DNA from: Bin80 sp965203305
GTDB lineage: Bacteria; Bacteroidota; Rhodothermia; Rhodothermales; Bin80
Length of the DNA: 64,000 bases
Assembly (NCBI GenBank): GCA_965203305.1
Contig: OZ241874.1
Location: forward strand, 496,001-560,000
Direction: 5' to 3'
Shown here in pieces: positions 20,067 to 27,523 of the stretch. Each line of letters begins with the position of its first letter. Positions within the stretch are counted from its first letter, which is position 1. The position numbers and the translations under genes were made by a program. The notes under the pieces were generated by a model. The model was not told the origin of the DNA. It worked only from the letters and a program-made list of their open reading frames with translations, and ran no database searches.

Positions 20067-21056
20067 ATGAAGTACCCAACAGGTAAACCCAGACGGGGCT
20101 GCAGGCTGTTCCCCTTTGGGTCCATTGGTCTGCTGATCATCGGGATGAGCATGCTGACGGCCTGTGAGACCGTCATTGACATTGATCCTCCAGACTATGA
20201 CTCCGAACTGAATGTCATCAGCAAATTTTCACCAGATTCAGTCTGGGCGGCGCGGGTCACCAAAACTCTTCCGATTAACAGCTTCCGTGACAGATCAGAT
20301 GCCTTCATGACGGACGCAAAGGTGATGGTCTATGAGGGGGATGTTTTGATTGACCGACTGCTTCATGATGGCAGTGATGAAGGCTGGTATGTTTCATCAA
20401 AACGCCTGCGCCCGCAACCCAACACCCGTTATCGCATGGTTGTGGAGGCGCAGGGATTCCGTTCGGTATCTGCTGTTTCTTTGGCCCCTTCGCCACCAGT
20501 CGTCTCAAACCTGGAAGTTGTTCGGCCGGAGCCGGATGATGATCCCAGACAAGTAGACTATCTGGTCAGGTTTAGTCTTGAGAATCGCGCCGGATTGGAC
20601 TACTACGATTTCAGTGTCTTTCTGGGATTCGACAGTGGAGGCCTTCCCGGTGCTCCCAGGTATTATCTCTCCCATCTGTGGATGTATCACGACAGCCGGC
20701 AATGGTACTGTGACCATACGCATCTACTCAATCCTCTGGGAGTGGTCATCAATCCTGGCGTTTTCTGCTCAAGTGGTATTCTGTCAGACCGATTTTCGGA
20801 TGAGCAGACAATGAAATTTGAGGTCTATACGAGGTTGCAGGATGATTCCAGTGATCGGCGGGCTGACGGAATTATTCTCATTGTGAATGCCCGGAGTCCC
20901 GAGTATATAGAATATCAGAGCTCAATTGAAGAGCAGGATGATGAGGAAGGGTTTGGGGAGCCAGTCAACCTGTATACAAATGTTGAGGGTGGGCACGGAG
21001 TCTTTGCCGGGTATTCCACAACCTATCATATTCTTGACATCCCTGCCAGGGACTGA
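20067..21056 (+). CDS. DUF4249-type lipoprotein
   Basis: This ~329-residue protein has a basic N-terminus, a hydrophobic helix and a lipobox-like MLTAC, followed by the DUF4249 pattern (TVIDIDPPDYDSELNV near the start of the mature chain). DUF4249 proteins are outer-membrane-associated lipoproteins that travel with TonB-dependent receptors in Bacteroidota and relatives. The start ATG 20067 is preceded by AACAGG. It lies about 100 bp downstream of the receptor gene on the same strand and is probably co-transcribed. By analogy with SusD-like proteins it may help ligand capture; this is inference. Confidence 0.85.
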   Translation: MKYPTGKPRRGCRLFPFGSIGLLIIGMSMLTACETVIDIDPPDYDSELNVISKFSPDSVWAARVTKTLPINSFRDRSDAFMTDAKVMVYEGDVLIDRLLHDGSDEGWYVSSKRLRPQPNTRYRMVVEAQGFRSVSAVSLAPSPPVVSNLEVVRPEPDDDPRQVDYLVRFSLENRAGLDYYDFSVFLGFDSGGLPGAPRYYLSHLWMYHDSRQWYCDHTHLLNPLGVVINPGVFCSSGILSDRFSDEQTMKFEVYTRLQDDSSDRRADGIILIVNARSPEYIEYQSSIEEQDDEEGFGEPVNLYTNVEGGHGVFAGYSTTYHILDIPARD

Positions 21057-21484
21057 ATCTCTTCTCTTCCCGAAGGCGGTCGTTTGCATATCCCGGCAGC
21101 CCCTCAGAAAAAGACCAGCCCCTGCTTTGCGGATGAGATTTTGCGCAGAAGTGGAGACATCTCAGTAGAGTTTTGCTGTGATTCGCAGATACAGACCCAT
21201 CCCGTTCAAGTCAATCGGAGAAGTTGACGGAGTCAGATTCCCCAGGGCGTGCGGCCTGCTCAATATGTGCTCTCTGAGTGACATCAAACACATTGTCCAC
21301 ATCAAACATGATCTTCCAGGAATCCCCGATTTCCGCATCCGGGATCCGGGAATTTCACCCAGAACATCCGCTCCGTCTGCCTGACAGGATAATACAGGTA
21401 CAACAAGATGTATGCGCAGGTATTGTTCGGCACCATCCCTGATTGGCTTTTGTGATTCACTTCCACAAGATTTTAAATCAGACA
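21057..21484. other. Intergenic region before the ATPase island
   Basis: Apart from the receptor remnant at 21162-21375, no feature is recognised here. The right edge (AAAAGAAG at 21485-21492) abuts the left terminal repeat of the first ATPase unit. Confidence 0.4.
21162..21375 (-). pseudogene. Remnant of a TonB-dependent receptor C-terminus
   Basis: On the minus strand one frame reads RIPDAEIGDSWKIMFDVDNV..FDVTQRAHIEQ and stops. A neighbouring frame then gives LNGMGLYLRITAKLY and a stop at 21162-21164. Together these look like the last two strands of a TonB receptor barrel, with one frameshift between them. Only about 70 codons remain and nothing upstream can be joined. It is not a copy of the receptor at 17610, because the sequence differs. 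Confidence 0.55.
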
Positions 21485-22235
21485 AAAAGAAGGGGAATTA
21501 TCCAGTAAAATCTGCAAGCCTGGAACAGATTCCTGTCCCAGAGCGTACTTTTCCCAAGCATGGTCCAACTGAAACAATGACCGAGATTACAGGCTTTCGA
21601 GACAGAGGAGCGGCCAAACACTTTCACGGACGCAAAACGATCCTGGAGGAGTTCCAGGGGGCACTTGCGGAGTCCATAGAATCCAAAGGCGGAACCATAC
21701 TACTTGTTCAGGGGCCTCCTGGCGTGGGCAAAACCGCATTGCTGGCAAAATGCTGGGATATAGCAAAAAAGAAGGGTTGGGACGTAAGGAATCTCCCTCT
21801 TCCTGCTCTGTGGAACCCGGATCGGATGCGAAAATGTCTCGGGCTTCGTCCGAAAAAGAGAACTACGCGGAAGGGAATGGAGGCGGGTGGCAAACTTGGG
21901 GGAGCGGGGGTGGCGGTGGAGGGGAAGTTCACGAAATCTTCCGCGGTGGATACATCCGTGGCTCCCCCCCCCCCCTGGAACTCATCCAGAGGGGGAAGAA
22001 ACCCCTCCTTTTGATTCTCGACGAGGCGCAGCATCTGGGCGAGGACAGCAGAATAACAGGAGAGTACAAAGACGATGTCCGAGATCTCCTGGATCAGATT
22101 CACAATGGCAGACTGGGGGGGGGACTCTTCACCATTTACAGGAGGCAAAAATCGGACAATACAGGAGAGGTTGGCAGTCATAGGTTCTGATCTTTCGGCG
22201 TGTGATTCTGTGTGTGTTTTGGGGAAGATTTCTGG

Positions 22236-23558
22236 CTATGCCTGCGCACCTCTGCTTATTCTTTCTGGATCAAACAGGGTTCCATTTCGGAGCATGGCAC
22301 ATGCGACTCCGAGGAGGCGATCTCCCACGGTTCGCAGCGCGCGTCCATGGGAGTGTCCTCGTGCCCGCAGGGCCCTGTACTTGGCTTTGGAGATGGGGTC
22401 ATGCTGCATGGCCACCATGGCCCAGTGGTAGATTGCATTATTGAGGCGCTTGTGCATTGCCAGTCGTCGGACGACGGTCCGGGCTTTTCCAGATCGTCTG
22501 GTAACGGGAGCCACCCCGCACAGACATCGCAAGGCCCTATAGTCCTGTTTGCTGATCAGTTCGCCGGCTTCCGAGAGCAGGGTTGCCAGGACCGTAGTTC
22601 CAATCCCGGGCATGGATCGGAGAATCGCAATGATGCTGTGTCGGTATTCGGACTCTGTGGCTGTTTCTTCGCTTCTGGATTCATCTGTGCTGGTCTCCCC
22701 TGCCACGGGGCATTCCTCTTCCGGGGCGGGCTGTGTGGCGGCATCCATCTCATCCAGGAGAGCTTCTGTTTCACGCTTTGCCTCGCGAAGCTGTTCGTTC
22801 ACCACATGCAGCAGCGCACACAGGCGCCGGATATTCCGGACGGACGCATCCAGAACACCGGGAGCGACATAGACGGACGGGCTCCGTAAAATCTGCAGGA
22901 CCTGCTCCGGGGTCAGTCGACGGATGCGGTGCTTTTTCATCAATGTGGCGACTGTTTTGAGCCGTACCCGCTTCGCCCGCTCTGGGGTGGGGATGAGTTT
23001 CCAGAGTTCCAGCAGCCACAGGGTGTAGAGCATTCCGCCCAGTTCCAGGAATTGGGGGAAGTACTCATGGAGTCGCTGTCGGATCTGATTGGTGAGTTTG
23101 GTTCTCTGCTCGGTCAGATCCTCTGTCATGCGGGAGCATTCGCGCAGAGCAACCTGCTTGGCAGGCAGCGGGGAGAGCATTCGGAAACAGTGCGGGTCGG
23201 TTCGGATGGCACTGGCGAGGACGCGTGCGTCCCGGCGGTCATCCTTGGCTCCTGCGGGGGAGAACCGGTCCCGAAAGCGATCCGACTGCTTGGGATTGAT
23301 GGCGCCGACCTGGAAGCCCCGATGCAGCAGCGTGTCCACCACGGCACCGTGCGGACGCTCAATGGCAACAGCAATCTGGGCCGAGATACAGCTGACGCAA
23401 GCAAGAAGCCAAGTGATCATGTCACGCAACCCTTCCCCGGAGTGGGCAAAGGCTTTCTCTCCAAGAACGGTGCCCTCGGAGTCAAGAACGCAGACCTGAT
23501 GGGAGGAGTCCCCCCAGTCAATGCCTGCAAAGGCAGTGCGGTTTCCTTCAGGATTCAT
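22236..23558 (-). CDS. IS110-family transposase (DEDD recombinase)
   Basis: This 440-residue protein has the RuvC-like DEDD domain at the N-terminus: Asp in FAGIDWGDSS, Glu in VAIERPHG, and the DD/D pair in AKDDRRDARV. The C-terminal Transposase_20 domain follows (SMPGIGTTVLATLL) and then GVAPVTRRSGK, which contains the conserved serine region. A coiled middle section rich in Glu and Arg separates the two. All catalytic landmarks are present, so the enzyme may be active. Established knowledge: this family recombines donor and target DNA guided by a bridge RNA from the element's own end. Confidence 0.93.
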   Translation of the reverse strand: MNPEGNRTAFAGIDWGDSSHQVCVLDSEGTVLGEKAFAHSGEGLRDMITWLLACVSCISAQIAVAIERPHGAVVDTLLHRGFQVGAINPKQSDRFRDRFSPAGAKDDRRDARVLASAIRTDPHCFRMLSPLPAKQVALRECSRMTEDLTEQRTKLTNQIRQRLHEYFPQFLELGGMLYTLWLLELWKLIPTPERAKRVRLKTVATLMKKHRIRRLTPEQVLQILRSPSVYVAPGVLDASVRNIRRLCALLHVVNEQLREAKRETEALLDEMDAATQPAPEEECPVAGETSTDESRSEETATESEYRHSIIAILRSMPGIGTTVLATLLSEAGELISKQDYRALRCLCGVAPVTRRSGKARTVVRRLAMHKRLNNAIYHWAMVAMQHDPISKAKYRALRARGHSHGRALRTVGDRLLGVACAMLRNGTLFDPERISRGAQA

Positions 23559-23559
23559 C

Positions 23560-23890
23560 GTATATTTGTTCTGAAGGTGAGTAAGAATGCGGATCAGCGG
23601 TGACCGTCATCTGCCCCTATATGGGTGCTCAAGTGGCACATACTCTTCACAGGATGTCGGTCACAGCAACTCCCCGGGGTACATCTCCCCCCCGGGCATT
23701 CAAGATGCTGGGGGCTACTAGTTACTCCCGGGGAGTTCATCCGCTGTGAGAACGTGAAACGTACGGAAGTTCTGGATACCGATCCAACCGTCCCTTCCAA
23801 CGCCAACAAAACAGCAGCATTCGCCGGACTCTCCTGCCCCCTGCATCCACACCTGGAAACTACCCCATTTAATAGTTCATAAAAGATATA
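23560..23890 (-). ncRNA. Candidate bridge RNA region of the IS110 element
   Basis: This 5' non-coding end of the element has no credible gene but strong secondary-structure potential. A 10-bp stem ACTCCCCGGG (23669-23678) with CCCGGGGAGT (23727-23736) encloses a large loop holding a small inner stem GCAT/ATGC. One loop strand contains CTGGGGGCT (23708-23716), which resembles the interrupted target, a G run between ACT and CTGTC. Position and structure fit a bridge RNA of the IS110 group. Its ends and guide loops are inferred, not shown. Confidence 0.4.
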
Positions 23891-24710
23891 GGGGCTGTCA
23901 TCCTGCTGGCTGGCGGGGCTGGGGATGACAGACAGGGCATTTGAAAACTTGGGACTATCCCGGTTGGCGGAGGAATGCACATTTGATATGGAACCACTAG
24001 AAGAGGAGGAAGAACGGCAGGTGATCAAGGACTGGCAGGGAAAAGAGGGGAAGGCGAAGGGAGATACGGCAGAGTGGGTAGATACGATCTCTCAAGAGAC
24101 GCATCGCTGGCCCAGACATATTCACTCCTACTCAACAAGTGCTGCGCATGTACTCAAGCAAAGCGGGGGCGAGATGACCGCGGAGGGGCTGCGTATCGTC
24201 ATGGAGAAGGGACGGGTAAACCGCAGAGAATATGACCGTGGTCGGACGAAAAACTTGGCGTATAATGAGTTCATGGGACTCGCGGAATTGTTTCAGCATG
24301 TTTCGCTGGAGATTGGACTGACAGATGAGCAGATCAAGCGGTTGATTGGGGAAAGTGGATTTGAGCGGGCTCTTTCGAAGGGTGTTCTGTACAAAAGGGG
24401 GCTACGATACAGCATTCCGATCCCCTCTCTTCGGGACTATATGGTACAGGAATGGCTGGTAGAGAAGGAACATGCAGCCCAGGAACAGTCCCGGTCGAAA
24501 CTGTTGCCAGATGTGGATCCAGAGAAAAAGGATTCCCAAAAGGAATCGGAAAACCATACAACAGACAGTCCCTCGCCCGAAAAAGAGGAGAGGAAAGAAC
24601 CCACGACACCCAAGTCGGGGGAAGGCAATCTTGGGCAGGATCCCCCACAGGGCAGAGACCCTTTTGACAGTGATCGGGACACAGACATGGGGATGGAGAG
24701 GTAACCTCTC

Positions 24711-24780
24711 GTGCGGATTTTGCGGGATAAACCCTAAAAGAAGGGGAATTATCCAGCAAAATCCGCAAGGCGGGAACCGG
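24711..24780. repeat. Back-to-back terminal repeats of the two ATPase units
   Basis: The right repeat of unit 1 (TGCGGATTTTGC from 24712) and the left repeat of unit 2 (24744-24780, with GCAAAATCCGCA) face each other across TAAAAGAAG. The two together form a long palindrome that could extrude as a hairpin. Confidence 0.7.
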
Positions 24781-26048
24781 CCCTGTTTCATAGCGTAGTT
24801 CTCTCCAAGACTATATTCCAGATGAAACGATGGCCAAGATTGAAGGACTTCGGGACCGAGGTGCAGCTAAATATTTCCACGGACGAGAGAAGATCCTGTT
24901 GGAGTTCCAAAAGTTGCTGGCGGATTCTGGAAAACCCAAAGGCGGAACCACATTTCTAGTCCAAGGACCTCCCGGTGTGGGCAAAACTGCGCTCTTGGCA
25001 AAATGCTGGGACGAGGCAGAAGAGCGGGGATGGAACGTGAGAAACCTCCCTCTTCCTGCCCTGTGGAACCCGCATGAGATGCGAAAATGCCTTGGGATTC
25101 GTCCCCAAAAAAGAACCACGGGAAAAACTTTGGAAGGGGAGGGCAAAGTTGAGTTCTTGGGGGCGAAGGTAGGAGGGAAAGTCGCGAAATCTTCCACGGT
25201 GGATACGTCCGTGGCTACCCCTCTGGAACTGATCCAAAAGGGAAAGAAACCACTCCTGTTAATTCTTGACGAGGCCCAGCATCTGGGCGAAGACAGCAGA
25301 ATAACAGGGGAGTACAAAGACGATGTCCGATATCTCTTGGATCAGATTCACAATGGTAAACTAGGAAGGCCTGTCATTCTTCTGGCTGGCGGGCTGGGAC
25401 TGACCGAAGAGGCTTTTGTAGCACTGGGGATATCCCGGATGGCAGAGGACTGCAAATTCGATATGGAACCCTTGGAGAAAGAGGAAGAGATAGCCGTGGT
25501 GGAAGACTGGCTCAAGAAAGCGGGGGGAGCGACAGAAGATGTCACACACTGGATAGACACGATCACCACAGAGACATACCAGTGGCCGAGACATGTTGAT
25601 TCCTACGCACGGAATGCCGCACAGATACTTAAGGCGAACGGTGGGCGGATGACCCCGGAGTTGCTGCGTCTCGTCATGGAGAAAGGACGGGCAAATCGCA
25701 TGGAATACTATCAAGCCCGTCTGAGTCCCTTCATAGCGGAAGAGCGCAGGAGCCTTTCCGGGATCATGTTAGCAAGTTCGAAAGAGGGAGCTATAGAGCA
25801 GACAGGGGCTGTGGAACAGCTGAGCAAAGAGTACGGGGCAGAAAAAGCTGAAGAGCTGTTCTTCCGTGCGGTACGCAAGGGGGTTCTCCACTTCAATACA
25901 GCATTGGGATCTTATTCTGTCCCGATCCCGTCCCTGCGGGAGTACATCATCAGGAATTTCCCTCCAAAAGAGCAGTCCCCGGACATGGGGATGGAGAGAT
26001 AATACTCTCTCCCGGTTCCCGCCTTGCGGATTTTGCTGGATAATTCCC
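24744..26048 (+). mobile_element. Transposon-like unit: 37-bp inverted repeats around an AAA-type ATPase gene
   Basis: The first 37 bases (24744-24780, starting GGGAATTATCCAGC) are the exact reverse complement of the last 37 (26012-26048). AAAAGAAG occurs immediately outside both ends (24736-24743 and 26049-26056), as an 8-bp target duplication would. The 1305-bp interior holds the ATPase gene at 24830 and no transposase or other gene. The same AAAAGAAG also precedes the first unit, so the two units form a tandem array separated by 8-9 bp. On the minus strand AAAAGAAG is the CTTCTTTT that follows the groESL terminator stem. The architecture is read directly; mobility is inferred. Confidence 0.75.
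24830..26002 (+). CDS. AAA-type ATPase of the inverted-repeat unit
   Basis: This 390-residue P-loop ATPase has an ORC/STAND-like box I (FHGREKIL, residues 17-24), Walker A GPPGVGKT (46-53), Walker B LLLILDEAQ (142-150) and a sensor-1-like strand VILLAGG (182-188). A mostly helical C-terminal half of about 200 residues has no recognised domain. The ATPase core recalls Cdc6/ORC, TniB and other transposon regulator ATPases, but no specific family could be assigned. It is intact, unlike the paralogue just upstream, and shares about 85 bp of conserved leader with it, from the terminal repeat to the ATG. The start ATG 24830 follows GATGAAACG. Whether it serves transposition, defence or another function cannot be told from sequence. 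Confidence 0.85.
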   Translation: MAKIEGLRDRGAAKYFHGREKILLEFQKLLADSGKPKGGTTFLVQGPPGVGKTALLAKCWDEAEERGWNVRNLPLPALWNPHEMRKCLGIRPQKRTTGKTLEGEGKVEFLGAKVGGKVAKSSTVDTSVATPLELIQKGKKPLLLILDEAQHLGEDSRITGEYKDDVRYLLDQIHNGKLGRPVILLAGGLGLTEEAFVALGISRMAEDCKFDMEPLEKEEEIAVVEDWLKKAGGATEDVTHWIDTITTETYQWPRHVDSYARNAAQILKANGGRMTPELLRLVMEKGRANRMEYYQARLSPFIAEERRSLSGIMLASSKEGAIEQTGAVEQLSKEYGAEKAEELFFRAVRKGVLHFNTALGSYSVPIPSLREYIIRNFPPKEQSPDMGMER

Positions 26049-26054
26049 AAAAGA

Positions 26055-26086
26055 AGAGGGGCAAAGCCGGATGACTTTGCCCCTCT
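26055..26086 (-). terminator. groESL terminator, displaced by an IS
   Basis: A perfect 12-bp stem (26055-26066 with 26075-26086) and an 8-nt loop are followed on the minus strand by TCTTTT. It would lie about 35 bp behind the groEL stop codon if the ISL3 element at 26118-27519 were absent. The element now separates groEL from this terminator by 1.4 kb. It may also stop transcription coming from the ATPase gene on the plus strand. Confidence 0.75.
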
Positions 26087-26117
26087 GGGGAGTTTCTTCT
26101 GAAAGGCTTCGGACTAG

Positions 26118-27519
26118 GGGCCTTCAACAAATTTAGTGGAGGCAACCTAAAACTGGCTGGTGGTTTCAATGAGTTTCGGATCCGTTGGTTGCTGTCTTTC
26201 GCCTGCCGGTTCTGTACGCATTTCTCTCCATTCAGACATCCATCACAGTCGTATGAAAGTAGACATCAAGCACATGAACAAGATCTGTGGAGTGGAAGCT
26301 CCGTGGACGATTTTTCGGATCATCTCCAGGGAGAGCGAGAAGGAGGTGGAGGTTCACGTAGAGTGTGCGGAGGAGGAGTCCCTGCCCTGCCCCACCTGTG
26401 GACAGTCGTGTCCCGTGTATGATCGTCGTCCTCGTCGGTGGCGACATCTGGACATGATCAAGTACCGTGCGTATGTGGTGGCGGATGTTCCGCGTGTATC
26501 GTGTCCGGAGCATGGAGTGCGCACGGTGTCGGTTCCGTGGGCCTCCCGGAGTGCCCGGGTGACGCATGCGTTTGCGGTGCAGGTGATTGACTGGCTGCAG
26601 GAGACCACGATCTCTGCGGTGTCGCGCCGGCTTGGGATGAGCTGGACGGCTGTGGACGGGATCATGCAACGCGCGGTAGATCGCGGGCTTGCCCGGCGAG
26701 AGCAGAAGGTCGTGAAGCATATTGGGGTGGATGAGACCTCCTACAAGAAGCGACACAATTACATCACGGTAGTGATTGATGCGAAGACAGGCAAGGTGCT
26801 GTATGTGGGGGAAGGACGCACGAAAGAGGCACTTGGAGCCTGGTATGAGAGTCTTTGCCCGGAGCAACTGGAGGGGATAGAGAGTGTCAGCATGGACATG
26901 TGGCCTGCGTTTATCAAGACGACAGAGGAGTACTTGCCGGCGGCCAAAGAGAAGATTGCCTTTGACAAGTTCCATGTCGTGAAGTACATTGCCGATGGCG
27001 TAGATACGGTTCGCAAACAGGAGCACAGGGCGTTGAGGAAGGAAGGGCGGGATGATCTGAAAGGAACGAAGTATGACTGGCTGACCAATGAAGAGAATCT
27101 GTCGGAGAAGCAGAAAGCCCGGTTCGAGGGGCTACGCCAGAGTACGCTGAAAACAGCCGAAGCATGGGCGTTCAAGGAAGCCGCCAAATACCTGTGGCAA
27201 CATTCAGACCGCACCCATGCCCGCAAGGACTGGGAACGCTGGCTGGCATGGGTGACGCGGTCTCAGCTGGAACCCATGAAAAAAGCCGCCAAAACGATTC
27301 GGGAGCACCTGTGGGGCATTATCAATGCGATCCTGCTACGAGTCACCAATGGTCCCTCCGAAAGCATGAACAGCCGCATCAAAACAATCAAAGTGCGAGC
27401 ACGGGGATTCCGAAATCACGAACGCCTGAAAACCGCCATTTACTTCTATCTCGGAGGGCTGAATCTGTATCCCTGAAGCGTCCAAAAACAACCCCCTCCA
27501 CTAAAAGTAATGAAGAGCC
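26118..27519 (+). mobile_element. ISL3-family insertion sequence, copy A
   Basis: The element is about 1402 bp with imperfect 25-bp terminal inverted repeats (left GGGCCTTCAACAAATTTAG, right end reading GGCTCTTCATTACTTTTAG; 19 of 25 match). It is flanked by the 8-bp direct repeat CGGACTAG at 26110-26117 and 27520-27527. Eight-base duplications are usual for ISL3. The right duplication contains the groEL stop codon. A near-identical copy lies at 47713-49115. Confidence 0.92.
26253..27476 (+). CDS. ISL3-family transposase, copy A
   Basis: This ~407-residue transposase has an N-terminal zinc-finger region (CPTCGQSCPVYDRR, later SCPEHG), a helix-turn-helix region (TISAVSRRLGMSWTAV) and a DDE domain: Asp in GVDETSYKKR, Asp in SVSMDMWPAF and Glu in NGPSESMNSR. 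The start ATG 26253 gives the usual ISL3 N-terminus (MKVDIKHMNKICG); an in-frame GTG further upstream is less likely. No lesion is visible. It differs from copy B at only a few residues, so the two moved recently. Confidence 0.93.
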   Translation: MKVDIKHMNKICGVEAPWTIFRIISRESEKEVEVHVECAEEESLPCPTCGQSCPVYDRRPRRWRHLDMIKYRAYVVADVPRVSCPEHGVRTVSVPWASRSARVTHAFAVQVIDWLQETTISAVSRRLGMSWTAVDGIMQRAVDRGLARREQKVVKHIGVDETSYKKRHNYITVVIDAKTGKVLYVGEGRTKEALGAWYESLCPEQLEGIESVSMDMWPAFIKTTEEYLPAAKEKIAFDKFHVVKYIADGVDTVRKQEHRALRKEGRDDLKGTKYDWLTNEENLSEKQKARFEGLRQSTLKTAEAWAFKEAAKYLWQHSDRTHARKDWERWLAWVTRSQLEPMKKAAKTIREHLWGIINAILLRVTNGPSESMNSRIKTIKVRARGFRNHERLKTAIYFYLGGLNLYP

Positions 27520-27523
27520 CGGA

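Larger units (their letters stand above)
22120..23892 (-). mobile_element. IS110-family insertion sequence
   Basis: The element is about 1.77 kb and is inserted in the first ATPase gene. Its ends lie in G runs (22114-22123 left, 23891-23894 right), so the exact borders are ambiguous by several bases. There are no terminal inverted repeats, as expected for IS110. The transposase is on the minus strand, with about 115 bp of non-coding DNA after it and about 330 bp before it. The long 5' non-coding end is where the IS110 group encodes its bridge RNA. Confidence 0.85.
21577..24704 (+). pseudogene. AAA-type ATPase gene, broken by frameshifts and IS110
   Basis: The start ATG 21577 gives a protein closely similar to the intact ATPase at 24830, including GPPGVGKT (Walker A). 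The frame is lost at a run of 12 C (21964-21975) and resumes in another frame with LLLILDEAQHLGED (Walker B). It is then cut at a G run (22114-22123) by the IS110 element. The remainder resumes about 23893 with the sensor region (VILLAGG), shows one further extra G near 23917-23920, and continues from 23925 to the TAA at 24702-24704. The C-terminus has a longer charged tail than the second copy but ends with the same DMGMER. If the reading errors at homopolymers were variable, only the IS insertion would remain as a fixed lesion. Confidence 0.85.
21493..24735 (+). mobile_element. First (decayed) ATPase transposon-like unit
   Basis: The left end (GGGAATTATCCAGTAAAATC at 21493) matches the left terminal repeat of the intact unit at 24744. 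The right end (about 24711-24735, TGCGGATTTTGCGGGATAAA) matches its right repeat but is shorter and diverged. AAAAGAAG precedes the unit (21485-21492) and follows it (24736-24743, one extra base before it). The unit contains a broken ATPase gene that is itself interrupted by an IS110-family element. It is older than the second unit, judging by its lesions. Confidence 0.65.

Noticed and set aside
21493..26048. The ATPase units as a multi-gene defence island
   Set aside because: No nuclease, effector or other partner gene is present; each unit has only the ATPase gene, so a defence role has no support here.
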